The notes beneath the pieces are model-generated. The model did not search any database. It worked only from the letters and a program-made list of their open reading frames with translations, and was not told the origin of the DNA. Below, piece after piece: positions 1-9,983 of a DNA stretch of 64,000 nucleotides; the first letter of the stretch is position 1, and each line of letters begins with the position of its first letter. Source of the stretch: Synechococcus sp. PROS-U-1 (GTDB lineage: Bacteria; Cyanobacteriota; Cyanobacteriia; PCC-6307; Cyanobiaceae); assembly GCF_014279755.1 (NCBI RefSeq), contig NZ_CP047951.1, forward strand, positions 1,550,001 to 1,614,000, in the 5' to 3' direction. Both the position numbers and the translations under genes were made by a program.

Positions 1-2
1 AA

Positions 3-3000
3 AAAAACCTAAACACGATTAGTAGCAGCCCTAATCAAGATGAAACGCTAGAGACCACTTGGTACAAATCGGACACAAAAAACCGAATCCCTCAAGTGAG
101 GGATGCAAGTCGCGGACGAAACCATAAATATTGGGTATCAGACGAAACACCTCACGTGCTGAATCCTTCCAAGAGAAACGCAAGCGATGCAGCGTTATGG
201 GTCGGCGAGGAGCAGCGCGGAAGCCTTCAAAGTGGCCCCCTCAGGCGTGATGAGGAGATCGACGGTGATTCAGCTGCTGAGCAGATCGACGGCGAACAAG
301 GCGACGACAGCATCGAAGCAGGAGCCGGTGCCGACACCTTGGAAGGTGGCAAGGGTGATGACACCCTCGATGGTGGCAAAGGCGATGACCTGCTGATTGG
401 TGGTAGCGGTGGTGACACCTATGCGCTGTCGCGAGGTGATGACACGATTCAGGGCTACAAAGCTGGCGATCAGATTGTTCTTTCAGATGATCTGATTGGT
501 GCAGGTTTGCAACGCAAGGATGTCTCCATTGAGAACACCATCATCAATGGCAAAGAAGCTGCTTATCTACGATTTGAAGTTGACGGAAAAACATATACGA
601 CAACAGTAATCGGCATCAAAGATGGTGCTGAAGAGATCAAAATCAAGAATGACAATCTCGCCGGAGATAACATCATCGAGTCAGACGAAAAAAACGACAA
701 TCTTGAGGCCGGCAAAGGAGACGATCAAATCGATTCAGGCGCAGGCAATGACACCGTTGACGGAGGGAGAGGAGACGATCAAATCAATGGGGAAAAGGGC
801 AACGACAGCATCGAAGCAGGAGCTGGTGCCGACACACTGGATGGCGGAAAAGGGACAGACTCAATTGACGGCGGACTAGGGAATGACGTCCTCGATGGCG
901 GCAAAGGCGATGACGTCCTGAATGGCGGCGACGGAGATGACCTTCTGATTGGCGGAAGTGGGGCCGATACCTATCAACTCTCACGGGGAGATGACACGAT
1001 CAGGGGCTACAAGGGAGGCGATGCAATTGAACTTTCTCAGGAACTTATTGATGCGGGCTTAAGCAGAAGTGACATAACAATCGAGCCAACCCGAATCGAT
1101 GGCAAAGAAGCAGCGCTTCTGAGCTACACACTCGATGGCAGGAGATACACAACAACGGTTATTGGAATCAAAGATGCTGAAGACATAGAAATCGGGGCAG
1201 CCAAAGCCGAAAATAGCAATGTTTATATTGGAGATAAAAAAGAAGATAACAGAACCAAAGGGGAAAATAATCTCACCAATACCGAGGATAAAGGCACAGA
1301 AACATGGACCAAAGACGGTACAGGCGAGGCTGGATTTGCCGAGCCAGGGAGTTCAGCCGAATCAATCGTAGGAGGGATGGGAGATGATTATATTTTTGGA
1401 AATCATGGCGAGGATACGATTAGGGGCGAGCAGGGGAAAGACACACTCTACGGAAATCAAGGCAATGACGAAATCTATGGAAACGGAGGCAATGATTTCA
1501 TTCATGGGGGAGATGAAAACGACACGCTTGTCGGAAGTGGCGGCAAAGATGAAATATATGGCTGGAAGGACGATGACTTACTTCAGGGCGGAGCTGACAA
1601 CGACATACTGAACGGTGGCGATGGCAATGACTTACTTCAGGGCGGAGCTGACAACGACACACTGAACGGTGGCGATGGCAATGACACATTAGATGGCGGA
1701 TCTGAAGACGACGCATTCGTAGCGAGCAAGGGGAATGATGTAATCAAAAATTTCAAATATGGTGAGGATAAATTAATAGACGACACAGAAAATGGGTACA
1801 CCTGGGACAAAGAAAATATTGATTTGATCGACAAAGATTCAGTAAAAATAAACGTGCTTGAGAATGGAGGCGGAGATCCAGTTGGTTCCACAACAATCAA
1901 AATATCCAATTACAAAGATTTCAAGGACGCCTTAGACGGAACGGCGACCACACCCAGCTTCCCTGAAGATGAAGAAATCAACGGAGGCGAAGGAAACGAC
2001 GTGACTGATGGCGAAAATTGGGCCAATGGCGAAATAATAGAAGGAACAAAAAGCTGGAGCGAAGGCAATTCAGATCAACTGCAATTCTTCGAACCCACAG
2101 GTGACAAGGTAGACGTTGTTAACGGCAAAGGCGGAGACGACTATATCTTCACTCTCGGCCAAAATGACACCATCGACGGCGGGAGTGGGAACGACACACT
2201 ATTCGGAAACAGTGGAAATGATGAAGTTAACGGCGGCGCAGGAAATGATTTAGTTTACGGTAATAATGACGACGACACTGTTCGCGGTGATGTAGGTGAT
2301 GACACATTAAATGGAGGTGCAGGAAATGACAGACTTGTTGGCAACCAACACAATGATCAGCTGTATGGAAATGATGGCGACGATAAACTCTTTGGTAGCG
2401 ACGGCAACGACATCCTGAATGGCGGTGATGGCAATGATGAAATGTCTGGAGAGGCGGGGCATGACAGATTTAAAGCCAGCCTAGGAGATGACACAATCAA
2501 GGATTTTGTCTTTGGTATTGACGAGCTTATAGCTAGTAATAATTACGAGTGGGATGGAGGAAGCATTGTCTTAGATTCCAGCCAAAATTCAGCATCAATC
2601 AATGTTTTAGATAAAACCGCTGGCGAAACGGTAGGCACAACGGTTGTAACGATAGAAAATTTCGATGAATTTGAAAAGATATTCAATGATCCAAACAAAA
2701 ATCCTGATTTTGGCTTCCCACCTGCCGCTGCCAGCGACCCTGACACCAAGTTGATCTATAAAAGCGACAACAAAGACTTCGAAGTTATAGGAGGAACAAA
2801 AGCAAATATAATTACAGTCGACCAAATCAATGAATTTGCTAATTATTACTATGAAGACGAAAATCGATATTTGTCGAATATCAGATCCAACAAGCCAAAT
2901 GGAGCTACAAGAGAAGATTCATACTCAATTGACGGCAAACAGGGGGATGACACCATTACAGGTGGCATCAAAGATGACTCTTTACATGGAGGTGCAGGAG

Positions 3001-6000
3001 ATGACAAACTCGATGGCGGACTTGGCAATGACAGACTTCTTGGTGGTTCTGACAATGACACAATTGAAGGGGAAGATGGAGACGACAAACTTTTTGGGTG
3101 GGACGGGAATGACAGCCTTGATGGCGGAACTGGAAATGATTATCTGAAGGCTGAAAATGGTGATGACACCCTTGATGGTGGCAAGGGAGATGACACGCTC
3201 GATGGTGGCGAGGGCAACGACATCCTTTGGGGTAGAGATGATGATGACTCACTCATTGGTGGCGAAGGATCAGATCGATTACACGGGCATGGAGGGGATG
3301 ACACACTCAACGGAGGAGCAGGCAAAGATTTATTTTTCGCAAACAAAGGGAATGATGTAATCGAAGACTTTACTTTTGGCGAGGACAGCCTTCAGGATGC
3401 TAACAATTTCATCTGGGATCGAGACAACGCCAGATTTGATGATGACAAACAGGAAGTTACTATTGATGTACTTGAAAAGGTCGGAAGCCAAAAGGAAAAG
3501 GTTGGCACAACAACGATTAAAGTTGAAAACTACGGTGACTTGATCGCAGCCATCAATAAAACAAATGAAGAGATTGGTTTCCCACCCATCGGCGCCAGTG
3601 ATCCCAAAACCGAACTAATCTTTATAGGCAAAGAGCAAAGTCAAAGTTCCAACAAATTCCAAATCATTGGAGGAAATGACAACAATCCCATTGATGTCAA
3701 CAGCATTGACGAATTTGCACAATATTATTATTCAAACGATGCAAGATATAAGAATGGCAGCGGAACACGAACAGAAAAGCCAGAAACAGTACAACAAGAA
3801 GATCAATTCACGATAGATGGTGGAGCAGGTAACGACACAATCAACGGTGGATATGGAGACGATCTTGTGGAGGGTGGTGAAGGGAATGATTGGATTCGAG
3901 AAGACAATGCTGATGGGAATGACACCCTGCTCGGTGGCAAGGGAAATGACAAGATCGGCGGTGGCCATGGCGACGACTCAATTGAGGGTGGTGATGGCAA
4001 CGATATACTTAGCGGACAAAATGGTGATGACACACTGACGGGCGGGAACGGAGCTGACAAGTTCAAAGCAAGTATCGGTAATGACACCATCAAAGACTTC
4101 AGCCTTGATGAAGACGAATTGGTGAGCTATTACGACAAGTATTTTTATGATACAAGCTGCATTACACTAGACCCTAATGAAAACTCAGTAAGCGTCAAAG
4201 TTGTAGATACAGAAAACAAAAAAGTTGGTACAACAACAATCTTTTTTGAAGACTACAAGATTGCAGAAGAGGCACAAACCTTAAACGAACTCTGTTCAAC
4301 CTTTCCGCCCGCAGGAGCGAGCGACCCTGACTCGTATATAATCTTTGAGAAGGCGAAAAGTGACAGAAATATTTTCACTGTAAATGGTGGAAACCAAGGC
4401 AATATGATCTCCGTAGAAGGAATCAATGAATTTGCCACATTTTACGTTGGCAACGATTCAAAATACATGGTTAGAAAAGACGGAACAACAAAACCAACCG
4501 AAGCCACAAAATACGATAATTACAGCATCAATGGCTTTGATGGCAATGACACCATTACGTCTGGAAATGCGAAAGACACCATTGATGGTGGAGAAGGTAA
4601 CGACATTATCAATGGCCAAGGCCAGAAAGATACGTTGAGGGGTGATCACGGAGACGATACGATCAATGGTGGTGAAGGCAACGATGCTCTTTTCGGCCAC
4701 AACGGTGAGGATTCGCTGGAAGGCGGCAATGGAAATGATCGCCTTCATGGCGGTTACAACAATGACACCCTCGTAGGAGGAAAAGGAGACGACGAGCTTG
4801 ACGGAAGAAAGGGGGATGACGAGCTTGAAGGGGGTGAAGGGATAGATACTTTTGTTGCAAGTGAGGGAAGCGATATCATCAAAGACTTTGTATTTGGAGA
4901 AGATCAGCTTAAAGATTCAGATGATTACAGTTGGGACAAAAGTGACTTCACCCTGAACCAAGATAATAATACTCTCATCATCGGAACGATTGGGAACAAG
5001 GAAGATCAAGAAGGAAAAACTACGATCTTCGTCCAAAACTTCGAGGAACTGACTGATGCCATCAACAAAGCAAATGAAGAGATTGGTTTCCCACCCATCG
5101 GCGCCAGTGATCCAAAGACGAAATTAATCTACAAAGGAGAAGAAAAAGGAATCAAAAGCTTCAAAGCTTTGGGTGGGAACGAGAACAACTTCATCACTCC
5201 AGAAAGTACCAATGAATTTGCAGACTTCTACTATGAGGACAATTCTAGATACAACACAAAATCACGAGATGAATCCAAAAAACCAAAGGCTGTCACAACA
5301 AACGATCAATTTGATCTCGATGGCGGAGAGGGCAACGACACACTTTTAGGAGGGACAAAAAACGACATCCTGGATGGTGGGTCTGGAAATGATGAGATTT
5401 ATGGAAGTGGAGGCAGAGATCGACTGGATGGAGGAGAAGACGACGACCTTCTTGATGGTGGTGATCAGCACGACACGATGGATGGCGGAGCAGGTAACGA
5501 CATCATCAAAGGTGGATACGGTGACGACTTCTTGGAGGGTGGTGATGATAATGACAAATTATTTGGTAATGCTTACCAAGACACCCTCAACGGTGGGGAG
5601 GGTGATGATACTTTAGATGGGGGCAAAGGAAAAGATACATTTATACTTTCCCCGGGAGATGACTATCTTATTGTAGATATTAAAGACGATGCAATAAGCG
5701 TAAGGGGTCAATACACGGCTTCAGTCCTTGAAAGGCCATCGCAACCTGACAGCGACGGCAATTCGTTCTTCAAGATTGGACTGTTCCAAAATAGTAAAGA
5801 TATAGGCACTACAACGATTCAGTACAAACCTGCTGATCTGGGTGTGTCCAATGAATTACCCATACCCCCAATGCCAGGCCTCCCGGATCCAATCTCGGAA
5901 GACTTGCCTCAAAACGAAGGGAACAACAAACCCAATGGAAGCGGTCAAGGTGAGACAGGCGATAACTCCGGCGGCAACGGTGGTAACTCCGGTGGCAGCT

Positions 6001-6728
6001 CCGGTGGCAGTGGTGAAAAGCCAGGTAATGGCCTCGAAGACGCTCCCGGAGCTGACAACAACGGCGACAACTCGACTGAAGACAAACCCGGCAGTGAGGG
6101 CAGCATCGATGGTGAACCGATCACGCCGCCCGTTGATCCTGATCCTGGTCAACCCGAGCCCGAGGCCACTGCTCTCCGCGTCATTGATGTGGATCCAAGG
6201 CCAAAAAACAATGCCTTTGAATCCATTGAATCGGGCTCACAAAAAACCGACACTGTTATCGGTTCCAAAGGGATTGACAAGCTCAGAGGCAAAAAGAAGA
6301 GCGATCTCATCAAAGGCAAAAAAGGTGCCGATTATCTCTACGGGGATAACGGTGCTGACAGCCTGATGGGAGGCAACGGTGCAGATGTCTTGCAGGGTGG
6401 CAATGGAAAAGATGCACTCAAAGGTGGAGCAGGTAGAGATATCCTCTATGGAGGTAAGGAAGCAGATGTTCTGACCGGCAATACCGGAAAGGACACCTTC
6501 ATTCTCTCGAAAGGAAAGGATGTCATCACCGATTTCAAGGTCAAAAAAGATGCTATCGGTCTGGTCTATGCCCTCGATCTGAACTTCAAACAAAAAGGAG
6601 ACGACCTCCTTATCAAGGGCAACGATGGTGTGAAGACCTTGCTGCTGGATACCGATAAAGATAAATTCCTCTCCAACTTCCCCGGCAATCTTGAGATCGT
6701 GCCGGCTGTGGAAATCAATCTGATCTGA
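3..6728 (+). CDS. Giant RTX repeat protein, 5' end outside the window
   Basis: This is a secreted calcium-binding RTX protein. Numbering from the GTG at 96, blocks of GGxGxDxxx nonapeptides recur from about residue 60 to 1880 and again at 2050-2135, separated by non-repeat modules of about 100-150 residues. These modules carry a (G/T)FPPxxASDP motif near nt 2711, 3575, 4301 and 5085. A Gly/Ser/Pro/Asp-rich linker covers residues about 1915-2025. There is no N-terminal signal peptide, and the last 60 residues are the likely type I secretion signal, as in the family. The frame has no stop between nt 3 and 96, so the GTG is probably not the true start and the protein exceeds 2,240 residues. No ABC/HlyD exporter lies nearby. 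The role (adhesin, S-layer-like or enzyme) cannot be read from this part. Confidence 0.9.
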   Translation, partial: KNLNTISSSPNQDETLETTWYKSDTKNRIPQVRDASRGRNHKYWVSDETPHVLNPSKRNASDAALWVGEEQRGSLQSGPLRRDEEIDGDSAAEQIDGEQGDDSIEAGAGADTLEGGKGDDTLDGGKGDDLLIGGSGGDTYALSRGDDTIQGYKAGDQIVLSDDLIGAGLQRKDVSIENTIINGKEAAYLRFEVDGKTYTTTVIGIKDGAEEIKIKNDNLAGDNIIESDEKNDNLEAGKGDDQIDSGAGNDTVDGGRGDDQINGEKGNDSIEAGAGADTLDGGKGTDSIDGGLGNDVLDGGKGDDVLNGGDGDDLLIGGSGADTYQLSRGDDTIRGYKGGDAIELSQELIDAGLSRSDITIEPTRIDGKEAALLSYTLDGRRYTTTVIGIKDAEDIEIGAAKAENSNVYIGDKKEDNRTKGENNLTNTEDKGTETWTKDGTGEAGFAEPGSSAESIVGGMGDDYIFGNHGEDTIRGEQGKDTLYGNQGNDEIYGNGGNDFIHGGDENDTLVGSGGKDEIYGWKDDDLLQGGADNDILNGGDGNDLLQGGADNDTLNGGDGNDTLDGGSEDDAFVASKGNDVIKNFKYGEDKLIDDTENGYTWDKENIDLIDKDSVKINVLENGGGDPVGSTTIKISNYKDFKDALDGTATTPSFPEDEEINGGEGNDVTDGENWANGEIIEGTKSWSEGNSDQLQFFEPTGDKVDVVNGKGGDDYIFTLGQNDTIDGGSGNDTLFGNSGNDEVNGGAGNDLVYGNNDDDTVRGDVGDDTLNGGAGNDRLVGNQHNDQLYGNDGDDKLFGSDGNDILNGGDGNDEMSGEAGHDRFKASLGDDTIKDFVFGIDELIASNNYEWDGGSIVLDSSQNSASINVLDKTAGETVGTTVVTIENFDEFEKIFNDPNKNPDFGFPPAAASDPDTKLIYKSDNKDFEVIGGTKANIITVDQINEFANYYYEDENRYLSNIRSNKPNGATREDSYSIDGKQGDDTITGGIKDDSLHGGAGDDKLDGGLGNDRLLGGSDNDTIEGEDGDDKLFGWDGNDSLDGGTGNDYLKAENGDDTLDGGKGDDTLDGGEGNDILWGRDDDDSLIGGEGSDRLHGHGGDDTLNGGAGKDLFFANKGNDVIEDFTFGEDSLQDANNFIWDRDNARFDDDKQEVTIDVLEKVGSQKEKVGTTTIKVENYGDLIAAINKTNEEIGFPPIGASDPKTELIFIGKEQSQSSNKFQIIGGNDNNPIDVNSIDEFAQYYYSNDARYKNGSGTRTEKPETVQQEDQFTIDGGAGNDTINGGYGDDLVEGGEGNDWIREDNADGNDTLLGGKGNDKIGGGHGDDSIEGGDGNDILSGQNGDDTLTGGNGADKFKASIGNDTIKDFSLDEDELVSYYDKYFYDTSCITLDPNENSVSVKVVDTENKKVGTTTIFFEDYKIAEEAQTLNELCSTFPPAGASDPDSYIIFEKAKSDRNIFTVNGGNQGNMISVEGINEFATFYVGNDSKYMVRKDGTTKPTEATKYDNYSINGFDGNDTITSGNAKDTIDGGEGNDIINGQGQKDTLRGDHGDDTINGGEGNDALFGHNGEDSLEGGNGNDRLHGGYNNDTLVGGKGDDELDGRKGDDELEGGEGIDTFVASEGSDIIKDFVFGEDQLKDSDDYSWDKSDFTLNQDNNTLIIGTIGNKEDQEGKTTIFVQNFEELTDAINKANEEIGFPPIGASDPKTKLIYKGEEKGIKSFKALGGNENNFITPESTNEFADFYYEDNSRYNTKSRDESKKPKAVTTNDQFDLDGGEGNDTLLGGTKNDILDGGSGNDEIYGSGGRDRLDGGEDDDLLDGGDQHDTMDGGAGNDIIKGGYGDDFLEGGDDNDKLFGNAYQDTLNGGEGDDTLDGGKGKDTFILSPGDDYLIVDIKDDAISVRGQYTASVLERPSQPDSDGNSFFKIGLFQNSKDIGTTTIQYKPADLGVSNELPIPPMPGLPDPISEDLPQNEGNNKPNGSGQGETGDNSGGNGGNSGGSSGGSGEKPGNGLEDAPGADNNGDNSTEDKPGSEGSIDGEPITPPVDPDPGQPEPEATALRVIDVDPRPKNNAFESIESGSQKTDTVIGSKGIDKLRGKKKSDLIKGKKGADYLYGDNGADSLMGGNGADVLQGGNGKDALKGGAGRDILYGGKEADVLTGNTGKDTFILSKGKDVITDFKVKKDAIGLVYALDLNFKQKGDDLLIKGNDGVKTLLLDTDKDKFLSNFPGNLEIVPAVEINLI

Positions 6729-6754
6729 TCACACTCCGACAGTTCACTGAATCT

Positions 6755-6784
6755 GTCCCCCCGCAGCAACGGGGGGACTTTTTT
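6755..6784 (+). terminator. Rho-independent terminator of the RTX gene
   Basis: A GTCCCCCC/GGGGGGAC stem with an eight-base loop is followed by six T. It begins 27 bases after the RTX stop codon. Confidence 0.9.
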
Positions 6785-6806
6785 GGATGCAGCTCCAGGC
6801 TGGATC

Positions 6807-7775
6807 TCAGAACAAGAAGCGGAAGCGCTGGCTGCTGGCCTCACTGGCATCAGCGCCACTGCTCTTTGTGGCTGGCCATTCCGTATCCAGATAGCTGATT
6901 CCGCCTGCATTGAACGGCACCGCCTTCAAGCTGGACGCGTTGAGATCAGTGGTGCCCATGGCGGTGATCAAGCCACCCAACTCCATCGGCCCGAGATCCG
7001 TCTCCAACGCCTGACCCGCAGCCGCAATTAAAGCCGGCAAGCGAATCAGATTCTGCGGTTGTTTCATCCGCTCGAACAGGCCTTTCAAGGCCAACTGCTG
7101 CCGTTCCAACCGGCCAAAATCGCCGCGGCCATCGTTGCGCCAGCGCAAAAAGCCCTCCAGATCCTTGCCCTTCAACAGCTGAGGCCCCGGCTGCAAATCG
7201 ATCACCAGGTTCTGACTTCGATCGACGTAATACAGCCGCTTGGGCACATCCACCTCAATCCCCCCCACCAGATTGGCCAGGGTTTCGATCGCATCCAGGC
7301 GCACCACGATGTGATGACGGATCGGACGATTCATCAGTCGCGTCAACTCCCGCTCCACCGCCTCCACACCGCCGTAGGCCATCAGTGCATTGAGCTTCAT
7401 GCCTCCGAAGCCTTCCGCATCGATGTAACTGTCGCGGGGAATCTGGGTGATCGTCGTGGTGGTGCCGTTCACCCGCACCGTGAAGATCACATCGGTGTTG
7501 CTGCCGGTGCGATCACGGCCGAGCACCACCACCTCCCTCGCACCAAAGCCGGTCCAACCGGCGAATGGATTGGCGAGCGGCGCTGGTTGGGGCGGCACCA
7601 CAGATTGATCTGCCGTTGTTGGCGATTCGGTGTTGATCAACCGGCTCAGGGGAACCGACAGCATCAAGCCGCCACTGAGACCAACCACCACAGCCAGAAC
7701 CACCGGCCATGTCGCGGCCTCTGAGGAAGGCTTGGCAGGAGGGTCTTGTGCCATGGAATACACGCTATTCCGCAT
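6807..7775 (-). CDS. LytR-CpsA-Psr (LCP) family protein
   Basis: LCP enzymes transfer lipid-linked glycopolymers to peptidoglycan at the outer face of the cytoplasmic membrane. One transmembrane helix lies near residues 24-44, followed by the LCP domain: VVLGRD, the IPRDSY box with its arginine, the VxLDAIxxLxxxxGG stretch and the FxRWRNDGRGDFGRLERQ motif, all typical. At 322 residues it is close to the short cyanobacterial forms. An internal start seven codons in (MAQDPP) is possible. It converges on the RTX gene and lies downstream of the antiporter gene on the same strand. The substrate glycan is not evident. Confidence 0.85.
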   Translation of the reverse strand: MRNSVYSMAQDPPAKPSSEAATWPVVLAVVVGLSGGLMLSVPLSRLINTESPTTADQSVVPPQPAPLANPFAGWTGFGAREVVVLGRDRTGSNTDVIFTVRVNGTTTTITQIPRDSYIDAEGFGGMKLNALMAYGGVEAVERELTRLMNRPIRHHIVVRLDAIETLANLVGGIEVDVPKRLYYVDRSQNLVIDLQPGPQLLKGKDLEGFLRWRNDGRGDFGRLERQQLALKGLFERMKQPQNLIRLPALIAAAGQALETDLGPMELGGLITAMGTTDLNASSLKAVPFNAGGISYLDTEWPATKSSGADASEASSQRFRFLF

Positions 7776-7821
7776 CTTGGCGTGCTCATCCCTTCTCCGG
7801 TAGGGGGGGCACGCCGCCCTC

Positions 7822-9975
7822 CTAAACCAGGGGATCGCTGATCACCATCGAGGCACAGGGGAGCTGACGGATCAATTTGCTGATGCGATCACTGCCGGGA
7901 ATCGGTAGACCCGCCACCCGCCGACGCTGGGTGCGCAGGATCACCAGATCGTGCTCACGGCTGAGTCGATGAATGGCCCCATCGATGCCGGGTCCCCGCA
8001 CAATCACGATGTGGAACCGCTCCGCCGGAATCCCCGGCGGTCGCCAGCGGATCAACTGCTGCTCCATCCAGTGACGGTCCTGCCCGCTGAAGCGTGGGTC
8101 ATGGACATGCAGCAAGGTGATCCGGAGGCGCTGATCCTCCGGAGCAGACGTAATCACCCGCAGAGCTAATTCAAATTGCTCGCGAGCGCTGGCGGAGAGA
8201 TCTTTGATCGGAACGAGGATCCGGCCCAGGCTGCTGCCTGAGTCGCGGCCAAGGTTCACCACCACCACCGGACAATGCGCCGTGCGGCAGACCCCATCGA
8301 CGATGTCCCCCATCAGCCAGGCCCTCAGCTGATCCGTGCGCGCGGCGCCGATCAACAACAGATCTGCAGCCTGTTCCAGCGCGGTGCGGCTCATGCCACC
8401 GGCGATGTCCTCATCCAGCCGCAGCAGGCTGCGGGTGGGCACGGCCAACTGAGCGCCAATGGTTTCCGCCGTACTGAGCCGCCCACGCGCCGCGGCAACG
8501 GCCCGGTTCAAACCACCGCGCATCTCCTCAAGGCTGGGATTCACCATCGCCAGGGGAAGCAGCAGGCCTTCAGCTCCAGACGACCCCCGCACCAGGCGAG
8601 CCGCCATGCCTAACAACCCCTTCTCGGTGCTGGGATTGGCCACCGGCACCACGATGCGCAGAGGGCGCTGCACCACCTCGTTGACGCCATCCAGCACCGC
8701 CGCCTCCTCACCGAAGCTCACCGGCACCCCCTCCGGACTCGGATCCTTGAGCCGGGTCACCGACTGCTCGGTAAGGATCGGCCCGAGGGTGGCCGTCACC
8801 ACCATCACCGCCAACACGCTGTTGAGCACAGTCTGATTGAGCAAACCTGCCTGGTAGCCGATGAAGGCGGTGGCCAGCGTCGCCGCCACCTTGGGCATCG
8901 TCAGCGACCACATCATCAGGATCTGGGATCGGCGATAGCCGAACAGCAGTCCGCTAATCCAGGACGCCAGACCCTTGCCGCCGATCGCGCCCACCAGCAT
9001 CAACGCGGTGAACTGAAAATTGCCCAGGCTCTGACCCAGGCTGCCCAGATCCAGCAGCAATCCCAGATCAATAAAGAAGATCGGGATGAACAGCACACCA
9101 CCCACGAAGATCACCTGTTCCTTCACCCGGCCTTCAGGCAGAACGGAATTCACCGCCAAACCGGCCAAGAAGGCACCGACAATTTTCTCCACGCCAGCCA
9201 GCTCAGCCCCGAGAGACGCCAGGAACAAGGCCACCAGAACGGCAAGCACCATCCTGTTTTCATCGCTGATGCCCCGCAGCACCAGGCGCCGGCCCAGCCA
9301 GCGGATACCGATCACCACCACAAGGGCGAAGACGCCGATTTTGAGCAGCAGCAGGCTCAGGCCCATGCCACTGAGGTTTCCCTGACCCAAGCCCAAACCC
9401 ACCGCCAACAGCAGCAGGGCAACGATGTCGGTGAAGATCGTGCTGCCCACGCTCACCACCACCGACTCATCCTTCTGGGCCCCGTAGCTCCGCACGATTG
9501 GGTAGCCCAGGGGAGTGTGGGTAGCCATCAAGGCGCCGAGCAACAGGCACGACACCGAGGCAAAACCAGCCAGAAGGCCAATCGATACGCCTGTCCCCAC
9601 GCCGATCAGCAGGATCAGCAGTCCATAAATGAAGGAGCGGCGCTTGACCCGGTTGAACTCCTCAAGGTCAATCTCCAGACCCATTGTGAACAGCAGGTAC
9701 ACCGCCCCGAGATCCGAAAGCAGCCGTACCGTTTCGCTGGTGCTGTCGACCCAGTTCAACGCATGGGGCCCCACCACCACGCCGGCTGCCAGCAATCCCA
9801 CCAGATCAGGCAGACCGACCCGTCGGATCAACGGCGGCACCGCCGCACTGATCGCCACCAACAACGAAAACACCCCGAGGGGGTGATGCATGACATGGCT
9901 AATCGAGGCCTGCATGGCCATGGCTGCACCGCCAGCTTGCGGACCCAGCATGGTCACCACAGCTACAGCCAACAA
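7822..9975 (-). CDS. CPA2-type cation/proton antiporter with C-terminal universal-stress domains
   Basis: The first 400 residues hold about 12-13 hydrophobic helices of the Na+(K+)/H+ exchanger fold (KefB/NapA-like), including GDLVGLLAAG-like and GAFLAGLAVNSVLPE segments. The cytosolic C-terminal half (about 430-717) has two UspA-like domains; one carries the nucleotide-loop pattern GAARTDQ...GDIVDGV...CPVVVV. The product exchanges monovalent cations for protons across the cytoplasmic or thylakoid membrane, presumably for salt or pH balance. It starts eight bases after the ABC transporter stop and is probably cotranscribed with it. The ion is not predictable from this sequence. Confidence 0.85.
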   Translation of the reverse strand: MLAVAVVTMLGPQAGGAAMAMQASISHVMHHPLGVFSLLVAISAAVPPLIRRVGLPDLVGLLAAGVVVGPHALNWVDSTSETVRLLSDLGAVYLLFTMGLEIDLEEFNRVKRRSFIYGLLILLIGVGTGVSIGLLAGFASVSCLLLGALMATHTPLGYPIVRSYGAQKDESVVVSVGSTIFTDIVALLLLAVGLGLGQGNLSGMGLSLLLLKIGVFALVVVIGIRWLGRRLVLRGISDENRMVLAVLVALFLASLGAELAGVEKIVGAFLAGLAVNSVLPEGRVKEQVIFVGGVLFIPIFFIDLGLLLDLGSLGQSLGNFQFTALMLVGAIGGKGLASWISGLLFGYRRSQILMMWSLTMPKVAATLATAFIGYQAGLLNQTVLNSVLAVMVVTATLGPILTEQSVTRLKDPSPEGVPVSFGEEAAVLDGVNEVVQRPLRIVVPVANPSTEKGLLGMAARLVRGSSGAEGLLLPLAMVNPSLEEMRGGLNRAVAAARGRLSTAETIGAQLAVPTRSLLRLDEDIAGGMSRTALEQAADLLLIGAARTDQLRAWLMGDIVDGVCRTAHCPVVVVNLGRDSGSSLGRILVPIKDLSASAREQFELALRVITSAPEDQRLRITLLHVHDPRFSGQDRHWMEQQLIRWRPPGIPAERFHIVIVRGPGIDGAIHRLSREHDLVILRTQRRRVAGLPIPGSDRISKLIRQLPCASMVISDPLV

Positions 9976-9983
9976 CGCTTGCT

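Noticed and set aside
290-5640. Regular short repeats that could suggest a CRISPR or minisatellite array
   Set aside because: The repeats are in frame, imperfect and encode RTX nonapeptides; spacers and repeats are both coding.
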